This document shows, piece after piece, positions 33,674 through 46,800 of a DNA stretch of 64,000 nt. The notes beneath the pieces are model-generated. The model did no database searches and was not told the origin of the DNA. It worked only from the letters and a program-made list of their open reading frames with translations. The DNA comes from Rhynchosporium graminicola. Taxonomy: Eukaryota; Ascomycota; Leotiomycetes; Helotiales; Ploettnerulaceae. Position 1 is the first letter of the stretch. Each line of letters opens with the position of its first letter. The position numbers were made by a program, and so were the translations under genes. The DNA lies in contig FJUW01000053.1 of the NCBI GenBank assembly GCA_900074885.1, forward strand, positions 8,250 through 72,249, given 5' to 3'.

Positions 33674-34273
33674 ATGTCACATCCACATCCACCCACCTCC
33701 CCACTCAAGAAACAATGGCTAAACCGCCAACTCCACAAACTCGGCAGCAAGATGCAGAAGCGACATCACGAAAGCGCAAATGACAAATCGGTCGCACTAG
33801 ATGCAGCCGGTGTGTCGATGGGAAGCGACGCGCCTGCTGGATATGGAATAGGACGGGAAAAGGGACGGGAAGTGGGAATTTGCGCTTTTAGTGGCGAGGA
33901 GCAGGGTGTGAAGGAGAAGAGGGATGGGGACGCAGTTGGTGCGAAGGAGGGCGTGAAAGAGAAAGGTGTTCGAGAGGGCGTTATTGAGGTTTCTGCTCCT
34001 GATATATTGACTAAGCGGAGTGCGGACGGTGATGCGAAGACGGGGGAGGAGGTACGTGTAGTGGATTTCGGAGCTGGAGCTGGAGCTGGTTCTGGTGCAG
34101 GCGGAGGCGGAGGCTCAGATGGTTCACATGGTCGTACACATGGATACGTTCCTTATGATGGTGATTCTGGAAATGGAAATGGAAATCAAAATAGTGGTGT
34201 GCAGTGTGCAATTGGACCTCACACTGCGCTGCATAGTCATCCCGTCAGAGTACCACTCAGGGGCTTGGATTGA
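33674..34273 (+). CDS. hypothetical Gly-rich protein
   Basis: Single open frame of 199 aa from ATG 33674 (MSHPHPPTSPLKKQWL). N-terminal 35 residues are basic ('KKQWLNRQLHKLGSKMQKRHH') and helical. The middle is charged with repeated GVKEK-like units, and residues about 131-170 are Gly/Ala/Asn-rich. No signal peptide, membrane segment or known domain seen. The pyrimidine-rich leader supports a real gene, but composition alone is weak evidence; an intron or different end is possible. Confidence 0.5.
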   Translation: MSHPHPPTSPLKKQWLNRQLHKLGSKMQKRHHESANDKSVALDAAGVSMGSDAPAGYGIGREKGREVGICAFSGEEQGVKEKRDGDAVGAKEGVKEKGVREGVIEVSAPDILTKRSADGDAKTGEEVRVVDFGAGAGAGSGAGGGGGSDGSHGRTHGYVPYDGDSGNGNGNQNSGVQCAIGPHTALHSHPVRVPLRGLD

Positions 34274-35035
34274 GGTCGAGCTTGTGCGGCTGGGGGGGAG
34301 ACTTTCCCGTGATATGGAGAATCGTGGCTCTTGTCAAGCTTTGAGTTGGTCATGATTCATCGCAAGAAGGGAGGAGACAAAGGCGCTGTGGATTTCCTTT
34401 GCTAGGACGGGTTTACCTGGATATACTTGCGCGATGGTTTTCCAGATATGAGGATGGACATGGGGAAATGGCTGCATACCTCGTTAGTTAGTCGTGAGAA
34501 CTTGAAAATTTGAAAAAGATTCCTTGCGATGAATATGAAATGGAGAATGGATGGATATTGAATGTTTCTTCGGGAGCCGGTGACCGTGTGAAGATATCGG
34601 TGCTTGGTTTTGACATCCAGGATAGACGAGATAGAAGACGCTGCACAGGTCCTGGATTGATCGTGTTACCGAACGGAACAAAGAACGAGACCAGTAGATA
34701 GATCTTTCAAGTTCGTCATCGTTAGTCCATGGATCTTGAGAATTCCAGATACCTATTTCCGGATGGAGAACGTATATCTCGTTTCTCGTGAGCTGCGTGA
34801 TATCCCTGACCCCAGATGTATTCAGATATAAGCTTGACGACAACATAGCCTCACTAATGATCAATATACACGAAACGCATGTATAGTTCACACAGAGATT
34901 TGAGGTAGAAAGGACGGTTCATATGTTGATTACCAGACCTTCAGAAGATGGAAACACACACCTTTCACTGAAGGAGATATAGAAACACAATCCTGACACC
35001 CCTTGGTGGATCCTCCTCGTAGCCTACTACCGTCT
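34274..35035. other. intergenic region between Gly-rich gene and MFS transporter
   Basis: Short overlapping frames on both strands and no recognisable gene. The part next to 35035 is the 3' flank of the minus-strand transporter. Confidence 0.5.
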
Positions 35036-36967
35036 TCACAAACTCGCCTTCCCCTGTGATTCAAAGGGCAAGAAGATGACCAAAACACCAGCGAATAAAA
35101 AAAGGGCACCGCTCGTATATACTGGGGCCGAAGTCTCCAGATTTGCAAACATGGCGATGATGGGCTAGAATCTCGTCAGCATATTTTTTACGTTCGCAAG
35201 ACTCTATAGCTCATCTGAGGGACGGGTAACTTACGGCCATGATACCAAAAATCCGATTCGCCGTAGCTGTCAACGCATTTCCCGTTCCTCGATCTTTCGT
35301 GGGAAAGATCTCGGGCGTGTAGCCGTAGAGAACGGCATACATGATATTACTGCAGAAATTAAATCCGCAATTCCAGCCCAGTAAAGTATTACTCGTCACC
35401 GCCGTTGTGGTGCAGTACAGAAATACTCCAGTCAAGATCGTAGAGAGAGCAAGTGCACCTTTCCGTCCGAACTTTGGGATTTGAACAAGTATTCCACCGA
35501 GAAGAACACCAGGGACGCCGATGGTTGCGATGATCAAGGAGTTTCGGTATGTGATATATGTTGATCCGTCCCCGAATTCTGCGCCTTTGATCTGTTGGAG
35601 GTATGGTAGGAAGGCGTTGTAGAGCGGGTAAGCAAGACCAATGAATCCCCAGACTGTCATAATAATAGAGGTTGAGATACCGAGTTTTTTAGTTGCGAAC
35701 AGGGCGCGGACGTGTGTGAAATTTAGCTTCTCGAGTTTGCGTTTCAGTGCTGCGGCGGCGTCGGTTTGTTGGACTACTGTGGTGGATTCTTCACATGCTT
35801 TGAGGTCGGCGAGAGTGACTGCTCATGTCAGCTGGGCGTTGAAAGGAAAGGCCAGCTTACGATTTGAAGTCTTGCCATTACGACGAGCGACTTCGTGCAC
35901 GACCTTCACAGCTTCTTCATCAAGACCTTTTCCCATGAGATATTTCGGAGACTCAAAAATCGTGAAGCACAAAAACCGAATCAGGAACTCAATGAGAGAT
36001 ATCCCACCCATCGCAATGACGAAATACCGCCAGCCCATATTATTAGACCTCTTGCAAACCTCATTCACCTCACAAGTCAAGCTTCCCAGCAGCGGCCACG
36101 CAATCAACGTAGCAACCACCTGGGCAAGCGCCCAATCGACCGACAGAATCGTCAACAGATACTGATGCGTGCCAGGGAGAAACTCGAGGAACACAGCAGA
36201 GTCAACAGGAAGGTTACCACCTACGCCAAAACTCCACAAGGCGACGAAACATCCAACAGCTGCGAAATTTGGAGAACCGGCTGCGATCATGCCGAATACG
36301 GCTGTGATACCTAGAGTAGCATTGAAAGCCCATCGTCGCCCGAATACGTCGCAGCCGAAACCCCAAAACATAGCTCCGATGAGGAGACCGATGTTTTGAG
36401 CGAGTGGGAGGTAGGCTTTCTGAGCTGGGTGAAATTCATTGACGATTGCGGGTACTGGGTGTGTTAGTCTGAGAAATAAAGTCAGGATAGAGACGTACAG
36501 ATCAGAGATGTGACAATTGGCCATAAATTGTCATTTGCCCATCCGAAACCGACGACGATGAAAAGTTGCCATTGATACCATCCCATTCCAATATCTTGGA
36601 TCTACCATCATCAGCACTCGTGTCTCGAACAGAAAGGTAGATATACAGCATGATTCAAAACTCGAGCTTTGGCTTCGTAGACTGGATCCAGAGAGCCTTT
36701 CTCAAGAACAGCGGTATCGTCGATATCGCTCGGAGGTCTGCCATCCTCTTTGTACTCTCCACTGTCGGTAGCAGCCGTCTTTTCAATCGTGTCCGATGCT
36801 TTTGGTTCAGAAGTAGTGTCCTCGACTGTTGTCGTAGGACTTGTATCTATCGCCGACAATGCCATTTTGAGTGTATGACGAAGGCTGTCATATGGAGGAG
36901 GTGATCTGGAATCCGGGGAGATGATATCTGGAGAATCGAGGAGATCGTGGAATTGTAGAGTTGCCAA
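35036..36967 (-). CDS. major facilitator superfamily transporter (SV2-like organic solute/sugar transporter)
   Basis: Five exons on the minus strand: 36967-36647, 36601-36499, 36454-35861, 35818-35235, 35164-35036; 576 aa. Introns are 45, 44, 42 and 70 bp. Each junction restores family sequence, for example 'LNHA' to 'IQDIGMGWYQWQLFIVVGFGWANDNLW' and 'GIMA' to 'PIIAMFANLETSAPVY'. A ~110-residue acidic, Ser/Thr-rich cytosolic N terminus precedes 12 predicted membrane spans. Motif 'GFGCDVFGRRWAF' is the inter-TM2/3 loop; 'ESPKYLMGKGLDEEAVKVVHEVA' begins the central loop; 'PEIFPTKDRGTGNALT' lies in the second half. These features match fungal SV2-like members of the MFS. It should act at the plasma membrane; the substrate is not predictable. 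Confidence 0.88.
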
Positions 36968-38400
36968 AGGTCTGAGATATTATAAGAGCTGCAAGATGAA
37001 CAAGGATCAAGATAGATGTGACATCAATTTAATTGCGAACTCAAACAAACATGAGTGCGTGGGCGATCGCAGATAGCGTCATTGAAGTGCGGATGGTATC
37101 TTCATCATCGAGACGGCTCATTGGCTAGTATGCTGACGATGCCTAATGCAGTGTAACGTTCGCGACGGATTGCCCGAATTATAAGTAGATATACAGCTAG
37201 CTAACTAAACTGTGTCTATGAATCAGAGGGAGATCCTCGGAGGAAGCTTTATATAACGACATGATATTGAGATGAAGCACATAAGAAGATGGAAATCAGA
37301 ACTTGTACCAATATTTTGCGATGAGAAACACACGGTAGATTCCTCGCTTGGGTTGTTTTGTTCGAGATGAGTCCCTTCTCGGCTCTCAGGGTTGGAGTGG
37401 ACCTCGGGAGTTGATGTCGCGGGAGGTGTACACCGCTAAGCCTTATAATTCTCGAATGTGCCCAAAACACTACTTGACGACGAAGAGCTTTGAACAGCGA
37501 CAGCTTCATACTCCTTTTACCCGAACAGTACCGAGCAGCTCATTATATCCATCACATCTCTCCTCTCCTCTCCTCTCCTCTCCTCGCCTCGAAGGCCTGC
37601 GAAACGATCTCCAGAAATTTCAAAAGACCTGCCGATATGTGCGCATATACACCTTCGAATTCACACGCGCAAGCGCACGCCCGCATTCCATTCGCGCAGA
37701 CTGCGACATGGAGGTGAAGGAAGGAGGAGGACTTACAAATACCGAGCATGAGGGAATTGGATGACACCGGCACCGACCCAAAACCTCTGTTTCTACGCAT
37801 CTCAGCCAGCAGATCCTTGTGAATACCTAGCAGAGTCGTCCTGCTATGTCGCAGTAACAACCGTTTGCCCTAGATCCAGCTGGAGTTCCCTTAAAAGCGC
37901 TATGCTACACAGAAGGAGGGTGAGATACGAGGAAGGACTATGCGGGAGGGGACTACGGATACACATGAGGCGAGGGAGTGTAAAACCCGTAGATGCCGTA
38001 GGTGAACGAGGTATAATGCACAGCTTGGAGAAGAAGGAAGTTTTCCTTTAACCAGCTAGCCAACCAAACGAGATCCTCTGATTGGGGTTGACAGTAAACT
38101 CTTGATATTTGGTCACAAAGGCCTGAAGATATCAACCAAGCATTGCTGTAAATTTCAAATTCATCGTGTCATATCTTCTTAATTCATTTTCTCGTGCCCG
38201 CCTTGTGAAAAATCCCGCCCCGCCTGCTAAGGGATATCAAATGCTATGATCCCAAACTCCTCGAATGCTATGCTGTGCATTTAACCCCCATTCATCAAAA
38301 ATTCCAAACTCCACGCTGACGAAACCCCCACCAACCGAGAAATACAAGACCGAATTTATATTCACAATTCCCTCGACGACCCCGAAGACCTCGCCTGTTT
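36968..38400. other. intergenic region between the two MFS genes
   Basis: Contains a pentanucleotide tract (tcctc/ctctc units) at about 37557-37585. Some short frames overlap but none shows a family motif. The promoter of the SV2-like transporter is at the left end, and the 3' flank of the second transporter at the right. Confidence 0.5.
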
Positions 38401-40281
38401 CTACGCCGTTTTCTCGGCCCTCTCTCTTTCCTCCCTAATCAAAAGTTCCGTATACTCTCTAACCTGCTCATCTCTCCTCTCCATGATAACCATCGGGGTT
38501 CTCCTGAACGTAATCAGGGCCGCTAGAACACATGCTCCAGAGACGGCAGCGCAGACTTTCATGCTCTCGCTAAACGACGTGGAGTACGCTGTCTGCACAG
38601 CGAGATGCTGAGCCGGGGTGAGGGAACGTGAGGATGCTTCGAGGTTTGAGAGTTGGGTGGTTGTGAGGATGGTGGAGAGGTATCGGTGGCGCATTTTGGA
38701 GAGGATTGCAGTGGAGGCTGCGATTCCTATGGAGCCTCCTAGGACACGGGCCTGGGCTATGATTCCTTGTGCTACGGCTGCTGGAATGTTAGACACGGTA
38801 TTCTAATAGCATAAACGGAGAAAAGACTCACTTCGATCCCTGAGCTCACATTCCAAACTAGCACCCATCGAAACAGTGCTGACCATAAGCCCAAACCCTA
38901 AGCCAACAAACACCTGAAACCCATACATCTTCGCCTGAATCTGCGGTACGTTATCCAGCGTTGAAAGACATGCACATCCAATCACCATGAACAACGAACC
39001 CGCTAATAAAGTAGGCCAGATCAAATCTCGTTTACTATTCATCATCCCTCCGATCGAACTCGTGATCGCAACAGCTGCGAGTGTGGGCAGTAAAGCAACA
39101 CCCGAAACCAATTGACTCTTCCCATTCACGACCTGGAGTCTGAGAGGGAGAGCGAAGATGACCATGAAGTAGGGAAAGCCAGCAAGGAGAGTCGTGATAA
39201 AATGGCCCATGAAAACTCGTCGTTTTAAAAGTCTCAAGGGGAACATGGTTGCTATACTCCCTTCCCATTTCTTGGCTACCAGGTTTTCCCATCCGAAGAG
39301 AACGATCCAGAGAAGTATACCAATAATGAAGGGAGCAATGAAGATTGCCTGGGACCAGGAGTTGGCATTCAGACCAGCTTGTTGGAAAGAGAAGACCAGA
39401 AGGACGGAGGCGGCGATGACGATGATGGCACCGAACAAATCGAGTTCTTTGAGAGGACGAAGATGAACTGGTGTCATTCTATCTGAGGATGGCCAGGCGA
39501 TCATGAAGACTACGAGAGGGATGATGCCGATAGGTGCACTGAATAGGTCAGTACGTGAAAATTAGGAGATTTGAAGGCTCACTTGATCCAAAATACCCAT
39601 CTCCAAGTCGTATAATTCGTAATGACACCCCCCAATACCGGCCCCAGAACGCCAGCCATGGCAACCACTGCACCGGCCAAAGCTCCTGTCAAAGGCTGGA
39701 TCTTAACAGGACTAATCTCAGGCATGATCACAAACGTCAACGAATACAACCCTGATCCACCAATTCCTTGCAACACTCTCATAGCAATTAGTTGATTCAG
39801 GGTCTGTGCAAAACCACAGCCGACGGAGAAGGCGACGAACATGATGAAGGCGGAAACGTAGGCATTTCGACGGCCGATGATGTCGGCGAGGCGAGCAAAG
39901 ATTACAGCGCAGCCGAGATAGCTGAGAGTGTAGGCTAAGGCAACCCAGTTGATGGTGGTGAGAGCTGAGAGGTCGACACCGATTGTGTAGATTGCTGTTG
40001 CTACTATGGTTGTGTCGAGCAGGGAGAGGAAGAGACCGAAGCAGAGACTAAATTGAGTTAGCGAAGTATTGTAACTCAGCTCGAGTCTTGAGATGAAAGT
40101 ACCATATCAGAAGCGAAATCAATTGAAATTTAGGTAGATTTGTGTCGTGTGGATTGATGAGAGGTTCAGAGGGATGAATTCCAGCTTCTGTATCCCGAAT
40201 AGCCTCATTTTTGCCAACTGACGATTTTTCTGGAATCCCACAATCTCGGACTGAAGGTTCGATTGGCTTTTCGAGCTCCAT
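38401..40281 (-). CDS. MFS multidrug transporter, DHA2-like (14 spans)
   Basis: Four exons on the minus strand: 40281-40103, 40047-39583, 39538-38832, 38780-38401; 576 aa. Introns of 55, 44 and 51 bp carry clear branch sites (CTAAC, CTGAC, CTAAC). Splicing gives 'LLICLCFGLFLSLLDTTIVATAI' in TM1, 'WRWVFWINAPIGIIPLV' after TM6 and 'ELRDRTAVAQGIIAQARVLGGSIG' late in the protein. Motif A 'ARLADIIGRRN' and the antiporter motif C 'GVLGPVLGG' are present. Drug:H+ antiporters of this type export toxic compounds or secondary metabolites. No biosynthetic cluster is seen nearby, so detoxification is the simpler guess. Confidence 0.88.
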
Positions 40282-41382
40282 ATTGAAAAGCGTCTTTCTA
40301 AGACCAGTTTAATGCTGGTGATACAGCAAGATCGGGTGAGATGCCTTGCTTCTGAAGTTCAATCACTTTGATCTGTCGTCCATCCCTGCCAGGCAATTCT
40401 GCGTATTCAGATGGATTATTGCCAATACTGGTATTGATCCTGATCATTAAATCGTCATCCTCGTCATCGTCATCGTCATCGTCATCGTGGTCGTCGTCGT
40501 CGTCGTCCTCGTCGTCAGAAAATTGCTGTCAAATCCCCAGCTTAGCGGGCCGGAGCTTGTACTTGTACCTAGGCACATGAATCTCACTCTTACGTTCAGT
40601 CACCCCTCGGCCCACATACCTTATCCCAATGCGAACCCAAGGCACAGCTTCCTTCCATTCTTCCTCCCTTCCTCACTAAACGATGCATGGTGAACCACCC
40701 AACCCACTCCACCACGTCTCGGGCCCACCCGCCCCATGCAAACCTGTACTTTGGGATTTAGCCGAGCTGTCAAATACCCCAGGCCATGGGTCCAGCCCTG
40801 TGATTCGCCGGGTTATCAATCGAAAACGGGAGATCAGAAGCGAGATGATGCATTGTGAAATGCTTAACACGGTTAGCATCACCATGACTAGAATATATCC
40901 CAGTTTGCTCCGCGGTCCACTTAGCTTCGAGAACGTTAGAAGAATGTTACTGTATTGAGAAGATCGCACGTTGATCTCAGTGTAGGGGCCCTACTGGCTG
41001 CTGATTCGTCGATTTAGACGAAGTTGGAACACGGGGGAATGGAGGGGAGACAATGTCTTTGATGGATCATGACTATATGACGAGGATATATTTCCTGTGC
41101 ACTCTAGATTACGTTTTTACGAGGAATAGAATTGCAGACCGCTATTCAGTTAGAAATACATTTCACTTTTGTTTACTCCTGAGCGGTGAGGGGTAGGCGA
41201 ATGTGCATATTTATAATATAGTGTATTATGCAGATTGAAGAGTATAATTTATATGCGGGGTCATCTCCATAATGGAATCAAGACCGCATGGGGATTGCCA
41301 CTCGCGTTTCATCTATCAATTGGATCATGTATGAGAAAAGCATCTTCTTGCCAATGCATGTTCTGGAAGCCCAATAAATCAT
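40282..41382. other. intergenic region left of the MULE
   Basis: Contains a GTC/ATC trinucleotide repeat (40452-40516) and otherwise short unsupported frames. The right end, 41375-41382 (taaatcat), is the left target duplication of the transposon. Confidence 0.6.
40452..40516. repeat. trinucleotide microsatellite (gtc/atc units)
   Basis: About 21 units of cgtcat, cgtcgt and close variants without interruption longer than a base change. It lies in the upstream region of the DHA2-like gene, so it could influence its promoter; likely length-variable. Confidence 0.85.
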
Positions 41383-41431
41383 GGCCACAGCTAAACCGCC
41401 ATAGTCGAATAGCTATACCGCCATGCGCTAA
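41383..41431 (+). repeat. left terminal inverted repeat of the MULE
   Basis: 49 bp, perfect reverse complement of 50439-50487, directly preceded by the target duplication taaatcat. Confidence 0.95.
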
Positions 41432-42137
41432 AATTCTAGTAACTTAGCGTGTGCATCTAGGGGACACGCCCCCCTATACAAATTTATACTAAAGAGCATA
41501 GGCTATTTATACAGAATAAAAATTTCATAATAACCTAATTACCCCTGAGGCTAAGGATTATTACTAAGTCAAAATTAAAGTTATTCAGAGACTTCTACTA
41601 TAATTCTACTACCTCTACTATGACTTCTGATCCTTAAGCATGCGGCCCTGCGCCTCCTATAGTAATTTATAGTGATATTACTACTAGATTTGCAGCTTAC
41701 TAAGCTTATACTAAAGCTCACGGGTATACCTTTAAATAATAAGATACTAAACCTATACGAGTATTATTTGTCTGCAATCGCGCAGGTAAATATAACCTAA
41801 GGAGTAAGTAGAGGGATATCGATTCCTCTAAGAGGCGTCAGAATATAAGCTCTAAGAAGTGTAGGTATTATATAAGAGTCTCTCTCTTAAAAGACAAAGT
41901 ATTAGAGAAGTAGCAATTAAGGGTTATCGACACTATATATAACTATGCGGCTTCTGTAGACTCGATAGCTTATCTAGCATATAGAATTGCTTCTATTCCG
42001 GCAGAAGTATATACTTCAATTAGCTCTCTAGTAAAGGCCGGCCTGCCGAATGCTCAGATTCTGTCTATTCTACGTGAAGAAGGCTCTAGTACTCTAGTTT
42101 CCAAAGATATTTCCAATCTAGTATAAACGGAGCGCAA

Positions 42138-42405
42138 TGTAACGACACAAGACTCAAGGCGGTATACAAGCAAGAATAAACAAGTAGGGAGGCTAAGAGC
42201 GATCTTATATGGTCTAGTACGAAGGAAACAAAAAGATAAGGAAGGAAGAAGAAGAGAGATGGAGTGCAAAGCACCTTATATACATATGCCGGTACTGGTC
42301 CGATACTATACCGGGTCGGATACTAGTTCTGCCGGGATACCTGTGAACTTGGGCCCTGTTATCTATCCTTCTTCTCATGTGACATTCAGGTGAGCTGTCG
42401 TCACA
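42138..42405 (-). mobile_element. solo LTR of the 268-bp gypsy family, TSD cgcaa
   Basis: Exactly 268 bp with TG...CA ends on both readings (tgtaacgacac ... ctgtcgtcaca), flanked by cgcaa at 42133-42137 and 42406-42410. It has the same orientation as the LTRs at 204-471 and 20385-20652 and is the least mutated of the three, keeping many CpA/TpG steps. It presumably formed by recombination between the two LTRs of an inserted element, deleting the interior. Confidence 0.95.
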
Positions 42406-43509
42406 CGCAAAAGGGAGCTAGGTGGAAAGACACTAATTCAATAGCTTATAGAGGTATATATATCTAAAGTTATTCAACTTAATTACTTACCTACTTATTT
42501 AGGAGCTTTAAAAACACGACTTCTCCCCTTAATATTACCCTTAAACCGGCCCCTTATAGCGATTATTCTTTATCTACCCGATCTCCCTCTAGCTATAGAA
42601 GCAGTATTCAGACGTATTACTCCTCGATTGCATATATAAAACGAATCGATTTAATATGCCTTTACTGAATATATATAGTATTACAGGTAATAATATAGTT
42701 ATTCAGCTTAGATTAGTATTTTTATTAGGAGAGACGGAAAGAGATTATACTTAGGCGCTAATATAACTGAAAGATCTAATGTCTTAGTATATGATTTAAG
42801 AGCTAGTTTCTATTGTAATAGATAGGGAACTAGCTCTAATTAAGTGTATTGAAGTATTCTTTCTATCTGCTCGCTACTTCCTCTGCCAGTAGCATATTAA
42901 TATAAATATACTTACAAAGACTAAGAAGTACTTCCCTAGGCTAATTAAAGATAATACCGGAAACTAGATACGCTATCCCTCCTTTCAAGTATTCTTAAGC
43001 TCCTAGAATATACTACTTGCTAGTACTACAGAGGAGGCTTTTAATACTACTCTCCTGGAATTCCGTGCCTAATTTCCAGTAGCTACTATAAGCTACTACG
43101 AGAGCATATAGCTACTTTAGAAGGAGAAACTTATAGCCTTCTGGGTGAACTAATCATATCACTTTAGAATCATAGTTACTAGTCCAATTGAAGGTTACTA
43201 TACTACTCTAAAGCTATATTTATAACGTAGGTATGCAGATCTTAGGGGTATATTCCTCAAATTATAGCTCTTTTGGACAGCTTAGCACGCCGGAATCACT
43301 TCGACTATTATATAGCAGCAATTACAGCCCTAGCATAGTATAAATATACCTATTTTAGCTGTAATTCTTCTATATATTCATACCCGGGCTCTTTAGAAAA
43401 TTATACAAGAGGCTAGTAAGCTCCCCTCTAAAGGGCCCCTAGTAAATAGCTGTATTTGTACTATATAGTAAGCCTTTAGTCTACCTTACTTTCATAATCT
43501 CTAGAAACG

Positions 43510-43691
43510 TGTAATAGGTCTGTGCGCCTAGTGCCTCCCACTCCTGTATTTCAGAATTAGAGAGGAAGGAAGAACCTTCTCTCCTTAGTAATTAGTTTCT
43601 ATATTAACCAGATTATTACTAGCGAACCTCTAGCGACTATTCTACTATTCTATTATACCTATTTACCTTAGCGTACTAAGTGATTATTATA
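43510..43691 (+). repeat. 5' LTR of the nested gypsy
   Basis: 182 bp, starts tgtaataggtctgtgc; its end reads ttattata where the 3' LTR has tcattaca, both C positions changed to T. Confidence 0.93.
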
Positions 43692-43849
43692 TTCTAATTA
43701 CTTTTACTTAACGTTAGCCTAAATAGTTATAATAGCTTAAAGCGGAGAATCCTCTACTACGTTAACCCGACCTATACTCTAAGACGACTCTATTAGGGCT
43801 TAGATAATACCCGGCGATATACTAGTAGATAACTTTTTAGTTCTATAAG

Positions 43850-46800
43850 AGAAACTCCGATCGCTAAAGAAATAGAACGATATCCTAGATAACCTTATAG
43901 TTAAGTGCCGACGAATATTCGGCGAAGACCTTACTTAATACCCTCCGGAAGCTACTATAAGAGTACGACTCTACTAAGCTTATATATCCGAAGACCTTAC
44001 TCTAAGTATAAAGAGAGATACTAGTTAATTAATAGCTCCTAAAGAATCGCTAATTCCTCGCCGGGATAAAGGTAAATATATAATTCCACCGGAATATAAG
44101 AGCAGAAGCTAAAGAGAGCTTACTAAGTACTTATAGGCTTATAACCGAGTCTTCGACTACGATACTAAAAGGTACCTAACTGATCTCGTTAAGATTAAAT
44201 AAGTAGTAATACTACTCCGTAAGGAACTAGCGAATACCTAGGAAAAGTTCAAGAAGTATACCTTAGATACTTTTTATAAGATAACCTAGGAAAGTTATAA
44301 AGAGTTCCTAGCGAATCTCTAGCTACTCCTTATCTCACGAAGGGTAGCTAACTTATAGGCCCACGAGAACGCTCGCTAAAGGCTAGGTTAACTAATTAGA
44401 GAGTTCGTGAATTACTTTAAAGAAAAAGAAAAATAACTCGAACCTTTTACTAAGCGCTAATTACGAGATATCTTATTTAATAAGATCCGCCCGGAGATTC
44501 GCTAGAAAATCGTCGAGAATAGCTAAGCTAATAGACTTTAGACCTAAGACTAAGTTATTTCTACTATTACTCTTTAAGAGACTTATACCTTATCTAGAGG
44601 TACTAATAGTAATAAAAGATAAAAGGAACCTAAAGAGCAGAAATATAAGGAGTTAAACGCGAAAAAAGATAACTTATATAAGTACTAGCGAAGAACTAAT
44701 AATTAACGAGATAAGAGCTAATAAAGATAAGAAAGGAAGAAAGATCTAAATAGTATCCCTATTAGGGATCAGCTGATAAGACGGGATATCTCTAAGGTTT
44801 AATACTACTCTTATAACGAATATAGATATATCTCTCCGAACTATCTAAAATTAAATACTAGTGATACTAAAGATAAACACTAAGGAAAGCTATAACTCGT
44901 AGTATCTTCTACATCCGGACCGGGTTTACTAGATAATAAGATAGAAATCTAAATAAAGATTCTATCCTAGAGTAAGTAGAAATCGATAACTACTCTTATT
45001 AATAGTAAAGCAGAAGATAACTTTATATTAAGACTAGTTACTAAAGAATACGAGCTTAAACTTACTAGCGAAAGACTAAGGACTTTCTAGATACTTTTAT
45101 AGAATAAAAGCGTTATCTTTAGTACTATAGTCGCCTAGGTAGAGATAGCCGATTCGATTAGATAGACTAGAGTCGATACTCTTCGGCTAAGAGTTATCGA
45201 TATGCCAGGTATAGACCTAATATTAAGGTAGCTATAGTTAGAGGATATAGATCCTTAGATAAGCTTTAAGAATAAGTAGTAGAAGTTCCCTTATAATTTG
45301 AAGGACTCTAATAACTTTAATATTATAGTACCTCGAGCTTTTATAACTCTTATTAACAAGTAGAAATCTCCTGTATACGCTATAATACCTAACTTGCGTA
45401 CAATACGCTAGATAAATACTGGCGATACGCCTATTATTCCCTCTGTATATAGTAACTTTAAAGATATATTCTCTAAGGAGAAAGGAAGCGAGCTACCCCT
45501 ATTAGAGGGCTGTTAATACGCTATTAAGTTAGAACTAGGATTAAAGACACCTTATTCTCTAATCTATAACCTCTCCGAGAAGGAACTAGAGGTTCTCTAG
45601 GAATACCTCGACTTATCAGAGGCGAAGGGTTAGATAAGGAAGAGTAAGAGTCCTATAGGTATACCTATTCTTTTTATACCTAAGAAAGATAGTAGCTTTC
45701 GATTATATATCGATTACCGGGCTCTAAATAAAATTATAATTAAGGATCAGTACCCTCTACTATTAATTAGCGAAACGCTAGATAAGCTCCGGGATACTAG
45801 AGTATTCACTAAACTGGACTTATAAAACGCCTACTACTATATCCGAATTCGCTAGGGTAATAAATAGAAGACTATATTTCGTACCCGATATAAGTATTAC
45901 GAGTATTAAGTTATACCGTTTAGATTATTAAACGCACTAGTAACCTTCCAGGTATTTATTAATAATACGCTAGCGGGCCTCATCGATATTACTTATATCA
46001 TATATCTTAATAATATCCTAATCTATTCTGCCGACCCCTTATAACATGAATAATACGTCCGCTAAGTACTCGAGAGATTTCGATATATAAACCTCTTTAT
46101 TAAGTTATTAAAGTGCTCCTTTAATACTAAAAGTATAGAGTTTCTAGGATATATTATCTCTCTAGCTAGCATTTCAATAGATATAAGCCGGATAGATACT
46201 ATTAGGGAATAGCTAGAGCCTAAAAGTATTAGAGATATATAAGTCTTTATCAGTTTTATAAACTTCTACTAGCGATTTATCGCAAGATTCTTAGCGATTA
46301 CCCGACTTCTAATAAGTTTAATAAGTAATAAGAAGAAAGGGTAACTTACTCCTACTTTTAGATAGAGTACTATAGAAAAGGAAGCTTTTAATACGTTAAA
46401 AGATACGTTTACTATAGTACCTTTTCTTATACACTTCGATCTATTAAAGCCGAGAAAGCTAGAGACTAACGCTTCTAGATTTACTATTATAGGAATTCTC
46501 TCTTAGCCTAGAGAGTAGCTAGCGAAAGAAGGGGAAAAGGCCGTCTAGTACCTTATCGCGTTCTTTAGCAAAAAGCTAGAACCTGCCGAGTTAAATTATA
46601 AAGTATATAACTAAGAACTCCTTATAATTATTAAGTATTTTATATACTAGAGGTATTACCTTAAAGGTAGTATAGCCCTAGTTAAGGTATTAATAGACTA
46701 TAGTAACCTCTGTCACTTTATAACTACGATAGTATTAAGCTAGCGATAAGCTAGATAAGCTCTAGAGCTATCTAAGTATAACTTTATATTAAGTTATAGA

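Noticed and set aside
28649..40281. A secondary-metabolite cluster (dioxygenase, aminotransferase, two MFS pumps)
   Set aside because: No polyketide, peptide or terpene synthase or pathway regulator is seen; genes are separated by ordinary spacing and mixed with housekeeping-type genes.
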